In this document: positions 1 to 9,096 of the stretch, in pieces | How the letters are laid out: each line of letters begins with the position of its first letter | Position numbering within the stretch: position 1 is the stretch's first letter | Assembly: GCA_024500155.1 (NCBI GenBank) | Contig: CM044868.1 | Location: 41,860,165-41,924,164, forward strand | Origin: Chenopodium formosanum | Lineage: Eukaryota > Streptophyta > Magnoliopsida > Caryophyllales > Amaranthaceae | Reading direction: 5' to 3' | Length of the DNA: 64,000 bases | Made by a program: the position numbers and the translations under genes | The notes under the pieces: model-generated | Database searches by the model: none | What the model was told of the DNA's origin: nothing | What the model saw: the letters and a program-made list of their open reading frames with translations, nothing else

Positions 1-91
1 AGTACTCGTATAACCATAGCTGCAATAAAAGTAATTTTTAGTACATGAGTCGAACAAGCTAAAGTGAAACAAAAAGGGAAAAGATCATCAC

Positions 92-1012
92 CTCTACGAC
101 TCTCCACAAACCATAGACGGTGATGGGAGACTCGTCATTCAGCTGCCGGCAGCCATGACGTAGAGACAAAAGAAGATCCGCGTACCCAAGACTGGCCCAA
201 CTATAGGATCCTATCTCATGGATCCTGGCCAAAGAGGGGAGGTAGCAAAGGAGCACGCGTGAACTCCTGTCAGGAGAGAGGGTCATAGAGATCAGGATCA
301 AGATGAAGATCCGCACCCGCTGCTCAGCCGTCATATCCTCCATCTCAAAGCCGCGAGCTAGAACTTAAGCCAGCTCTGATCGTCCACTCCTAAGACCACC
401 TCGAGACACTGGTCGGGTCCTGATGTGCTGAACGATCGGACCCAACAAATCAGCTGCCTCAGCCGATCCCCAAGATAGATCGGACATCTGACCTACAGCC
501 CGGTCGGTGAAGTGCAGCCCGCTGATCATGCTGAAGTCTAGAGGGGTCACCATCATCTCCCCCCAAGCAAAATGAAAGGTGTTGGTAGTATCTCAGAAAT
601 ACTCCAACAAAGCGCGAACGACTGTCGCACCGCAACCCCGGGGGCTGCGAAACCCTACAACCGCCATGTAGAAATCTACTAAGCCAGCCGATTCTCATAG
701 GGCGTTCGTAGCAGGATCCCTCGTAATGACCTGGTGAAGTCGAGGGATCAAATCGCCGGCTCCGGAACCATGTTGGCGAAGCATGCCATCGACTATGCCG
801 GAGAGTGGGCAATGAGAGACATGATTTTCACGACAGAAAACCAACTGGTCTGGAGTCCACGGAGGTGCAACCCACCTACCCCTACTCGTAGAAGTCCGAG
901 GCTCGGACTCTAAGACATCGTCGTCCATGCCCTCAGGGACAGTGGAAGTGTCCTCCCGAAAAGCCCGACGCCGGCCATGGGTAGAAAGATCACAATCTCG
1001 TCGTCTAGGCAT
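92..1012 (-). pseudogene. Plant mobile domain (PMD, MAIN/MAIL1-like) gene fragment, antisense to element A
   Basis: One reverse-strand frame runs through the whole stretch and is broken by three in-frame stops (TGA 695-697, TGA 593-595, TAA 365-367). It contains HFAWGEMMVTPLDFSMISGL, which matches the plant mobile domain pattern of FHLP-GE-T-TL-DV-LL-GL, followed by a Trp-rich SWASLGYADLL segment like the end of that domain. The PMD is found in the Arabidopsis MAIN/MAIL1 silencing factors and in many transposon-borne copies. The frame ends at a good splice donor (GAG|GTGATG, exon end at 92), so more exons probably lie left of the window. The start at 1012 follows a likely acceptor. Both TGA stops replace expected Arg positions, as CGA-to-TGA decay would. 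It is a pseudogene in this copy, and the domain call is by pattern only. Confidence 0.65.
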
Positions 1013-1640
1013 GCTATTGTCAAAATCTAAATGTTTAGCATCATTTCCTAAACATTTAATTCAAGTTGCATATTTATAAAAATAAAAATAAAAATACTTA
1101 GCATCATTTTCTAAGTTATTTAATTTCTTGAATTATATGCTAAATTTTTACCTCCAGGCTAAAAATTGGCAAAATTATGGTATTTAGTTTCTCCATGACA
1201 AACTAATACTTCAGTTCTCCTAGCCGCATGATACTATGTTCTCCATGACAATATAGTACATATGCAAAATATGAATCAACACATCATTTCACAAGATTTA
1301 CCACCGTTTTTTTAACCATTTCAAGTACAAAAGAAATAACATGAACATCATTTCACAAAGTAGTACCCAAAAATGGTGATTTGCTCAATTCTCCATCAAA
1401 TCATGTAATTTTTTTGTCTCAAATTTCTCACAAACACACATATATACATATACAAGTAAAATCATGGCAAGAATTTCACCATAAAACCTCAAAATTAAAA
1501 AATCCCCAAATTGATTTTTGAGGGTTTTTCATGAAATTTCTTGAAGCAAAAATTAAGAGGAACTTACATAGATCCTTGTAGAGAGTCGAAAATGAGGAAG
1601 GAGGCAGAAAATTAGAGCAAAATTGGTGAAAATTCGAGCT
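1013..1640 (-). other. Probable 5' leader exon and intron of the PMD gene
   Basis: On the reverse strand an exon-like stretch ends with the donor GGATCTAT|GTAAGT (intron from 1567). An acceptor AATAG| lies at 1014-1018, just before the ATG at 1012. The 554-base interval is AT-rich with T-runs, as plant introns are. This would place a non-coding leader exon at about 1568-1650 and the promoter above about 1960. It is inferred from splice-like signals only. Confidence 0.4.
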
Positions 1641-1679
1641 CCAAAGGCTCAAAAAATTTGGAAAAAAAACCGCGCAGCC

Positions 1680-2275
1680 GCCGTGATACGGTTGAGCTTG
1701 GCCGCTGCACGGTGAAAGGTTGATGTGTCACGGGGGCCTAGTCCCGTGTCACGGCAATAACTGAAGTCGCCGGAGCTCCGGTGACTCTGTCAGCAACTTC
1801 GAACAACAGCAACAGCAGTAGGCAGCACGAAACGACAGCAACAGCGGGTCGCAAAAAATAAAAAAAAAAATGAAAGAGAAGAGGCTAACCGCCGTGACAC
1901 GGTGGTGAACTCCGGCCGACGGGAAACAAAACCGGGCGCCGGTGATCTGTAGACGAGGCACGGCAAACCAAAAGAAAAAATTTTGAGTTTTTTTTGAGTG
2001 AGAATCGGACGAGGAAGAGAATGGCTAAAATGAAAAAATGTTGATATTTAAAATCAAGAAATCCCGTGCAACGGACCCCGTTCCCACGTAACGGTCAGAT
2101 TTTTGTGTGGTGCACAAGCTTTGACCGGTCAAAGATGCTCTTTTGACCGTTTTTCAGCCATTCGGTTCCCGTGACACGAGACCCCCTTGCCGTGTCACGG
2201 GAAGTAGCTCCGCGTGACGGAGGCCCCTGACCGTGTCACGGGAATATTTTCTTGTGACACGGCGTTTTTGTTCAA
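1680..2275. promoter_or_regulatory. Cluster of CCGTGTCACGG-type palindromes upstream of the antisense PMD gene
   Basis: At least seven copies of a near-palindrome, CCGTGTCACGG or its mirror CCGTGACACGG, occur near 1722, 1744, 1892, 2170, 2191, 2231 and 2254. Weaker versions such as CCGTGCAACGG and CACGTAACGG lie between them. The local GC content is well above the flanks. The cluster overlaps the expected promoter and leader of the reverse-strand PMD gene. The same motif is iterated in the U3 part of the 3' LTR (3587-3835). Binding by a dimeric regulator is inferred. I cannot name a factor. Confidence 0.45.
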
Positions 2276-2547
2276 GTTATTTGCAAATATTCTGACATTT
2301 TGACTGAAGTTGCACGATTTCTTGCATAAATCGGACAGTTATTTTTCGCTGGAATTATGCGAAAAATTCTAACTGATACTTAAAGGGGACTAAAATTACC
2401 ATTTTACCCCTTGCAAGCATCAAAGTCTATTTTTCGGCATTTTAAGCACTTAATATGGTCAGATAATCGGCTTAAAATTGTGAATCATCTGCGGCCCACG
2501 TTCGGGGATAATTGAACCATCATACACTTACAAATTTCAGCAATCGT
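2276..2547 (+). other. Element A internal spacer with one decayed 32-bp-type repeat
   Basis: No gene is visible here. Near 2490-2515 a single unit with CCCACGTTCGGGGATAAT corresponds to the 32-bp repeats that form a nine-copy array in element B (62661-62946). Element A therefore keeps only a remnant of that array. Confidence 0.5.
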
Positions 2548-2980
2548 CGGCTTTCCTCAGGCTTGGAAAGCGTTATCGGTGGATTTTTCTTCAAGTATAG
2601 AAAACCGCCAAGTCGGCTTTCCTCAGGCTTGGAAAGCGTTATCGGTGGATTTTTCTTCAAGTATAGAAAACCGCCAAGTCGGCTTTCCTCAGGCTTGGAA
2701 AGCGTTATCGGTGGATTTTCCTTCAAATATAGAAAACCGCCAAGTAGTCGGCTTTCCTCAAGCATGGAAGGCATTATCGGTGGATTTCTTCAAGCATAGA
2801 ATGACACCAAATTCATTCGTCGACTTTCCTCAGGCATGGAAAGTATTATCCGGTAGCTTTCTTCAGGTTTAGAAAACTACCAAACTCTTCAGTCGGCTTT
2901 CCTCAAGTATGGAAAGCATTTCAACAAATGTCACTCGGTGGATTCCTTCAAGCTTAGGAAGCTGCCAAATTCGTTTGTCA
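2548..2980 (+). repeat. Tandem hairpin array, six units of about 66-85 bp
   Basis: Each unit has two inverted repeats. One is CTTTCC-TCAGGCTT-GGAAAG. The second is a longer stem of the form GGTGG-TTTC, a TTCAAGTATA-like loop, then GAAA-CCGCC. Units 1 and 2 (2548-2613, 2614-2679) are identical and the later units diverge. In unit 5 the outer stem is GGTAG/CTACC instead of GGTGG/CCGCC. In unit 6 the inner part is TTCC/GGAA, so the stems co-vary while the UCAAG-type loop is kept. The array ends about 180 bases before the polypurine tract. Short proline- and glycine-rich frames on both strands are by-products of the repeat, not genes. Confidence 0.85.
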
Positions 2981-3161
2981 CCGATACACTGGTGCCAGAT
3001 ACGTATTCTATCCCTTTATTCTTTTATCTGTGGAATTAACATCTTTCTGCAGGTATCGGCGTATGAAGAGTGATTTAGGATCGCAGAGCATCTTAAATCA
3101 TTCTCCGTCCCTATCGGCTACTTTGACTATCGTTTTCGAAACTGACGTTTCTACAAACTCA

Positions 3162-3178
3162 GTAAAAGTGGGGGCTTC
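3162..3178 (+). promoter_or_regulatory. Polypurine tract of element A
   Basis: The purine run AAAAGTGGGGGCTT lies directly before the LTR start TGTAGACACC. It primes plus-strand DNA synthesis. The same tract precedes the LTR at 63582. Confidence 0.8.
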
Positions 3179-4888
3179 TGTAGACACCTAAAAATGTCTC
3201 CCCAAAACCAAACCCGATGATGAACAACCTTTCACCGCCACTATTGGTCGGGTTTAGTATTTAATCCCGAGAGTGCTTAAAAAATCGTATTTTATTAAAT
3301 CCATACTTTTGAACGGTCCATGGATTAGTCTTGATGTTTGGTAAAAGGATAGTTTTAATTTCAGCCCAACTTATTTTAAGTCCAAACCTTTTTTTTTTAT
3401 TTTATTGTTTTATTACTTATTTTTGGCCTAAACTCTTTATTTATTTTTATTTAATTTTCTTATTTTAGCCCGAATAATAAAAGCCAGAAAAAGCCCGAAA
3501 TTATTAATCGGCACTTAAAAAGCTTAAAGAAGTTAGGGTTAAAAATGAATTTAGACGGAAAATGGACTGGAAGTTCCCGCGCCACGGCAGACTGCCACCG
3601 TGTCACGGGAATCCTTCCCGTCTGACGGTGGGACTTTCCGTGACACGGGAGGTCTGCCGTGACACGGGACATTCCGTGTCCTTTCCGCGTAAACCCTTAA
3701 CGCGTTTTTCATCCCGTTTTCTGAAAATTTCCCGCGTCACTCCAAAAGTGTACCGTGTCACGAGAAAGTGTACCGTCTGACGATAGAGTTTCCCGTGTCA
3801 CGGTACATTCTGACTGTGTCACGGGATACGTTTTTAGGGTTTTTATCATTTTAGAGTTCCGTGTGCTCCCTCAGCACATTTTCCCTATAAATACCCCCTC
3901 ATTTTTGATGTACGGGGCACCGAGTAATTTTTTTATTTTTATTTTCTCTCTTCTATGCTATTAACCTAAACACTAGCCTATCCTTTTCGCTTCAAAATTC
4001 CTTCTTCAAGCACTCAAAGGAGTCCATATTTTACTCGAGGTTCTGTCCTTAAGCCAAGGCGTGAAAGGTAGAACTGTTTGAGGGTTTGGCCCCAAAATCA
4101 ACTTTATTTCATTTAATTTAATTTAGTTATTGTTTTATTATTTTCTTGAAGTTACTAACTCGTTTATTATTTTGTAGTTGCAAACAAACAGAATCAATGT
4201 AAGGATCATGCTCCTTTTATTTTTATTATTTTTCTAACGATTTTATGTTGTTGGAATTGTGACTAAATTGGTTTTAATATTAATGTTGTTCTACTATTTT
4301 TATTATGATCACCACATTGCATGTTAAAGGGAATATGTAATTGAAAATCACGCCTAATAAGATAATTTGGACAACCGGTTTAGGATCATTTTAATCTTAT
4401 CATTAATTGAAGTGATCACCAATATTTTAGAATTATGTGTGCATTAATCTTAAACCAATTTAGTTAAATAATAGTTTGGAGCGAATTGAATTATTGTTTG
4501 TACGCCTTTGAGATTACAGGAATGTTTTTCAATATAAGAATTGAGTAGAGGCCAATACGGGCGAATGTGACTTCATGACTCACTTCATACCATCATCCCC
4601 GATCCTCCTTTCGTGGTTCCGAACCATATGGAGTTAGTAATCTCATGGATTATGAATGGGGTGTAACCTTCACGGGTCAATCGTTGTTGCCTTCGTTGTC
4701 CCTTTATCGTGGTTGCCTTTTATGATCCGTGAACGGTTTACAAGTTCCTTAAAAACTTGTTGGCGGCTCCCTACTTTATTTGTCCCTAATCGTTGTCCCT
4801 AATCGTAATGTCAATTCCCACTTCCTATGATTGCCAAGCATATTCACCACATGCTTTTAACGTAGGCGCACTTCGAGCAACGCCTACA
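3179..4888 (+). repeat. 3' LTR of element A (1710 bp)
   Basis: It begins TGTAGACACC after the polypurine tract and ends CGCCTACA, so it has canonical TG...CA ends. The first 420 bases are closely matched at 63582-64000. The last 470 or so are matched by both arms of the palindrome at 41053-42038. A TATA box (CTATAAATA, 3884-3892) marks the likely U3/R boundary. The 3' end is followed by ordinary AT-rich flank. The target duplication cannot be checked because the 5' end is outside the window. Confidence 0.85.
3587..3892 (+). promoter_or_regulatory. LTR promoter: palindrome cluster plus TATA box
   Basis: Six copies of CCGTGTCACGG-type palindromes (near 3598, 3640, 3657, 3751, 3794 and 3815) and related sites such as CCGTCTGACGG precede the TATA box CTATAAATA at 3884-3892. 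The position fits an LTR enhancer-promoter. The same motif family is found at 1680-2275. Confidence 0.55.
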
Positions 4889-5009
4889 ATAATATATAGA
4901 TGACACGTGTCATTGATGATGGCCTTTTAGTATTAATAAGTTATTGATAAGAGAGAAATTGGGAAGAGAATACATACATACATACATACATACATACATA
5001 CATACATAC

Positions 5010-5065
<56 letters not shown>
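4889..5065. repeat. Flank of element A, then (ACAT)n and (AT)n microsatellites
   Basis: About 80 bases of AT-rich sequence without a gene are followed by a TACATACA microsatellite (about 4971-5019) and a pure AT run (5020-5064). The AT run borders the element that starts at 5066. Confidence 0.9.
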
Positions 5066-5067
<2 letters not shown>

Positions 5068-5764
5068 GATCCGGTGAGAATAGGTTCATATGTGAGAATT
5101 CATACTTATATGAGAACTGATCTACAATTTAGAACACGTGAGTAAAAATTTAGAACATACGAGTAAAAATTTAGAACATATGAATAATAATTTAGAACAT
5201 ATGACTAATAATTTTGAACATGTGTGTGAGCAATAATATAGAACATCTAATTCAAGAATTAGAACATGTGAGTAAAAATTTAAAAAATTTGCTTTATGAA
5301 ATTTAGAACATATGATTTAAATTTAGAACATCTGATTTAAAATTTAGAACATGTGAATAAAAAATTTAGAACACTTGTATAAAATATAGAAAATGGGAGT
5401 AAAAATATTGAACATATAATTTAAAATATATAACATGTGAGTAAAAATTGGAATATATGCTTTCGAATTTAGAACATATAACTAAAAAATCTTAAAACAC
5501 ATACACGTTTTAAAATTTAGAACATATAAGTTAAAATTTCGGAATAAGTCATTCGAAATTTATAACATCTAACTTAACTAATTTATGGTTTAGAACATGT
5601 GAGTATTAATTTAGAACATCTGATTTTAATTTAGAACACTAGGGAAAAAGTTTAGAACATCAGATTTAAAATTTAGAACATACGAGTAAAAATTTAGAAC
5701 ATAAAAAGTGTTCTCACATAAAAAAAATTCTCATATAAGAAAAATTTTCACAAGAGTCTCCCCC
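5066..5764. mobile_element. TA-embedded inverted-repeat element with degenerate AATTTAGAACAT array
   Basis: The interior is built from about 25-30 degenerate units of AATTTAGAACATATGAGTAAA type, roughly 20 bp each. The ends are imperfect inverted repeats: the left has GGTGAGAATAGGTTCATATG and the right, read in reverse, has a matching GAGACTC-TGTGAAAAT and TATGTGAGAAC pattern. Both ends abut AT dinucleotide tracts (5020-5064 and 5771-5797). No coding capacity is seen. The superfamily is not identified; preference for TA tracts is inferred from this element and the one beside it. Confidence 0.55.
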
Positions 5765-6954
5765 TATTATATAATATATATATATATATATATATATGAT
5801 CAGGTTATAATGAGAACCTCACCTATAATAACTAGGAACTCATTGCAACCGTCAAATTAAAACAAAGTGAATGGCTGCGATTGTGTCATGATTAAATCAG
5901 AAAATTAGCCAAAATAATAAAAAAAAAAACTTGTGTTTCTCTCTCCTCTTTCTCGCTGACAACATCTTTTCTCTCCTCTAGCGTTTTTCAAGCTTTCTGA
6001 CCTCAATCATCAGCTCAAAAGTCATGAATTTGCTACAATTTAAACAATTCTTCAATAATTTGCTGAACTAATTGCACAATTTCTCAACTATAGAGGTAAT
6101 TATTGAAAATTTGGTATAATTCGATTTTTCGGGTTTAATTTTTTTTTTTTCTACGTTTATCGGATCATATATCTTATCAATTTGGAGCATTCATTAGTAA
6201 TTTCGTTAGCAATTTGCTTTGCTTCATTGAAGCTAATGATCTATATTCTCTATTAAAGGGAATTTCGAGCTTTTTCGGGCTTTTGATACTCCATTGAAGC
6301 AGCTTCTGAGGTAAGACGTTTTATATCTTTTGTTAAATAGCTGAATTTAATTTCAATTTTAATATTTCTTTTTTTTCTTCAATTTTAAATCAAATTGCAA
6401 TTAATTTTGATTATTCAATTATTGTTGCTGATTTCTTAATGCAAACTAAGTGTTTGACGAAATGCCTCAATGAATCCTATAATTTAATCAATTTCAAAAA
6501 TCGATATATATGGTCCTTTTATGGATGTGGCAGGTGCAATTTTGTTTCTTGTGGTGACAGGAAATCACATAGGGATGAGTGGTTTGAGGTTAATAACTAA
6601 ATAATTAATGTCCTCTTCACACTTATATATTTTTATCTAGGTCTTTACACTTTGCTTTATTTTCTAATCAGGTAAGAGTAAATATTTTCCCTCCGTGAGC
6701 TTGTTTTAGTGGCTGGTTTAAAGGTTCGCAAGCCTAGTTGCTAATTTAAGCTATTTACTTCTTTCTTCACATACAATGTTCTTGTGCTGGGTCTCGTACC
6801 TATGTCCATGAAAGTATATATCTCATAAAAGTAAACTATCTGTATCTAAAAGTAAACTAATTAATCCACTCTTATAGTAAGCATATGCTAGCCTAATTTA
6901 GGTGTGAGTGGATTTTTAGAATTGATTACAAAAGCTCCCAACTCTTCTTTTCAG

Positions 6955-8042
6955 GGCAGAGAGACTATTAGGGGATGATATTTCAATGTTTGCAAACTTA
7001 TGTTGGTCCTCTTGGACTAGCAGGAATAACGTCATTCATGAGCCGTCAACATACGATCCTATAATTCTAGCTACAGGTTTCACTAGGTATGACTATAAGT
7101 CATGTGCTGATAGAGTCTTTGCTGAGGTGAAAAGAAGTGAAGCATAGTCTATATGAATTTTCTGCTATATTTGAAGGATAGGATCTTATGCTGATTAAAA
7201 ATGAATATTGCTTCTTGTAATTTTCTATTTCTGTAAGTAGATAGAAGTTGGTTAAAAGTAGATCAATTAGTCTTAAAAGTTTGTATTTTTAAAAATTAGA
7301 TTGAAAGTTGATAAAAGTAAACCAGTTAGACTCATAAGTTAATGAAAGTAAACATAGTTAGATTATCGATTATGCTTTGGATTTTTAAATACAAGTGCTA
7401 CAACCTATTAGTTCAAGTGTTATTTGAGAGCTAATATAGTTGAAAATTGCTAATATATAGTTGCCTCTTCATCCAATATGTGTAATTTGCAGGCTTGGAA
7501 GTATCTCTGGGCTTATCCTATGTAAGAAAGATGTGGGTACTTAAGATACAACCCGGAGAGCTATGGGCATAATTGGTGAGCATGAGAAAGCTATTATTCA
7601 ACCTGATCGCATGTTATATGCTCATATAGCTTCTATACAGTGATGGAAACCTTCTGAAATTAGGGTGTTCAAGTTGAATACCGATGCATCCTGCTTTGAG
7701 GATATTTCATTTGGTTTGGGGTCATTATTCGTGACACTACAGGAGATGTTCTGCTGGCTACTTGTTGCAGATTGCAGGAAAATTTTGCAATTGATGTTAG
7801 TGAGGCGCTAGCTGCTAGGAATGCTTTGCAAATCGCAATTGAAGCAGGTCTCAATAGAATTAGATTGGAGACAGACAATGCTAAACTATACCATCATCTC
7901 AAGAGCAACAAACGAGAGAAATAAGGTTGCTCACATATTAACACATTTGAGTAAATGTTATATTGAAATGAGAGTGTGGATCGTAGAGGTGCCCGATGAT
8001 TTATCAGATGTAGTGGTTCTTGACATTTCAAGTCTTCCTTAA
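6955..8042 (+). pseudogene. RNase H-like (RVT_3 type) gene fragment, decayed
   Basis: An upstream piece (6955-7147) reads ...LCWSSWTSRNNVIHE..., the Trp-rich segment that precedes the RNase H fold in plant LINE-derived and domesticated RVT_3 proteins. The main piece (about 7655-8042) has KLNTDAS, then after a frameshift VIIRDTTGDVLLAT and EALAARNALQIA. It ends with a NKVAHILTHLS segment, a Trp-rich tail and a stop at 8042. This order (N-DAS, G-RD--G, EA-A---AL, E-DN, KVAH--A) is the RVT_3 pattern. At least two frame changes and a gap between the pieces show that it is broken. The likely source is a LINE tail or a host RVT_3 gene. Confidence 0.55.
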
Positions 8043-8079
8043 TAAATTTACTTGTTTGCTTTGTGTCAAAAAAAAAGTA

Positions 8080-8150
8080 AACCTATTAGCTCAAATGGTA
8101 GAGCACTATGCGGATGCATAGAGGTGTAGGCTCGATTCCTACATAGGTTA
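8080..8150 (+). ncRNA. tRNA-like cloverleaf with shortened anticodon loop
   Basis: The acceptor arms AACCTAT (8080-8086) and ATAGGTT (8143-8149) pair perfectly. The D stem is GCTC/GAGC, the T stem GTAGG/CCTAC with loop CTCGATT, and the discriminator base is A8150. The anticodon arm is CTATGC/GCATAG closed by the tetraloop GGAT (or a 5-bp stem with a 6-nt loop), where a normal tRNA has a 7-nt loop. Pol III A-box (TAGCTCAAATGG) and B-box (GGCTCGATTCC) matches are present. It is therefore tRNA-like, but not a standard decoding tRNA. Confidence 0.6.
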
Positions 8151-8624
8151 TCTTAAAAAGTAATTACAAAACACTCTAAAGTTATTCAAAATACCTCAAA
8201 AGTAAATCAAAATCTCTATAAAGTAAGTAGAAAAACTAAAAAAAAGTAAATTAATATATGCAAAAAGTAAATCATAATTATTTAAAAGTGAATAAATAAT
8301 GCTAAAAGTAAATCAAAATATCATTGAAGTAAATAAAATTAGCTTTAAATTATATGAATAATAAATTATCTTGAAATGATAATGAGTAACTAAACTTTGT
8401 TATAGCACAAAACTCCGAATCATTGACTTCCATATCCTTACAAGATGAGTCATTTTTTTTTCTTTGACATAAATATATTGAGTTTGAAGAAGAGGTTTTC
8501 AAATTAAAACTATATCAACAGTAAACAAAAAAAGAAGAAATCTAATTAAACATATAACTACAACCTCGACAATTGTATACGCGCAACCTCAGCAATCCTA
8601 GTCTTGAGCACGTGGTCATGCCCG

Positions 8625-8850
8625 CCTATAGGGGTCACAAAAGTGAACATTGATGCTTAGTTTGCAACTGGTAACCTAGTGGGACTTGGTTTGGTGTTGC
8701 GAGACTTTAATGGCAACCTTCTTATGTGTGCAGCAAAGAGAACAAGGGCTGCCAACTCTGAGATGGCAGAAGCACTTGTTGTGCGCTATGGGATCCACAT
8801 TGCCAGACGTTTTGGTTTCACAAACATAATGCTGGAATTTGATGCCTAAA
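8625..8850 (+). pseudogene. Second RNase H-like (RVT_3 type) fragment
   Basis: The frame reads VKVNIDA, a stop, then FATGNLVGLGLVLRDFNGNL and MAEALVVRYGI. This is again the RVT_3 pattern of N-DA, G-G-VLRD--GN and EA-A---G. It differs clearly in sequence from the copy at 7655-8042, so it is a different family member and not a tandem duplicate. It has at least two stops and no clear ends. It sits between AAAAGTAAA repeat stretches. Confidence 0.5.
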
Positions 8851-9025
8851 TGTTGTCAATGCCATAAAACAGAATGTTGTTGGTTCCTCTCCAATATTAA
8901 CCTTAAAGTAAATAATATTTACTCAAAAGTAAATTAGAAAAACTCAAAAGTAAATAGTAGTATAAAAATCTCAAAAGTGTATCTACAATAATCAAATGGT
9001 TCGAAGTGTTTCGAAGTATTAGAAG

Positions 9026-9096
9026 AACCTACATGGGATTCGAACCCACATCTTTTGTGCATTGGCACAATGCTCTACCTATTGAGCTAGTAGGCT
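9026..9096 (-). ncRNA. tRNA-like cloverleaf, reverse strand, same odd anticodon arm
   Basis: Read on the reverse strand, AGCCTAC (9096-9090) pairs with GTAGGTT (9032-9026, one G-T pair). The D stem is GCTC/GAGC. The T arm has the perfect B-box GGTTCGAATCC. The anticodon arm is TTGTGC/GCACAA with tetraloop CAAT, the same 6-bp stem and 4-nt loop as at 8080-8150. The total length is also 71 nt. The two copies differ at many stem positions while keeping pairing. Confidence 0.6.

Larger units (their letters stand above)
1..4888 (+). mobile_element. Element A: right-hand part of a non-coding Ogre/Tat-like LTR retrotransposon
   Basis: The window opens inside this element. Its internal region ends with a hairpin array (2548-2980), a polypurine tract (3162-3178) and a 3' LTR (3179-4888). 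The same order and closely similar sequence recur at 62661-64000 in element B, which fixes the family and the LTR start. No gag, protease, reverse transcriptase or integrase is visible here or in element B, so the family looks like a large non-autonomous derivative. The Ogre/Tat assignment rests on the TGGCGACTCC primer-binding motif next to the related LTR end at 42042 and is an inference. The 5' LTR and target duplication lie outside the window. Confidence 0.8.

Noticed and set aside
2512..2872. Overlapping frames on both strands with repeated RLSSGLESVIGGF-like peptides
   Set aside because: They are translations of the hairpin repeat in several frames. Changes keep stem pairing and not the peptide.
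9026..9096. A normal functional tRNA gene
   Set aside because: The anticodon loop is too short for decoding, so it is annotated as tRNA-like only.
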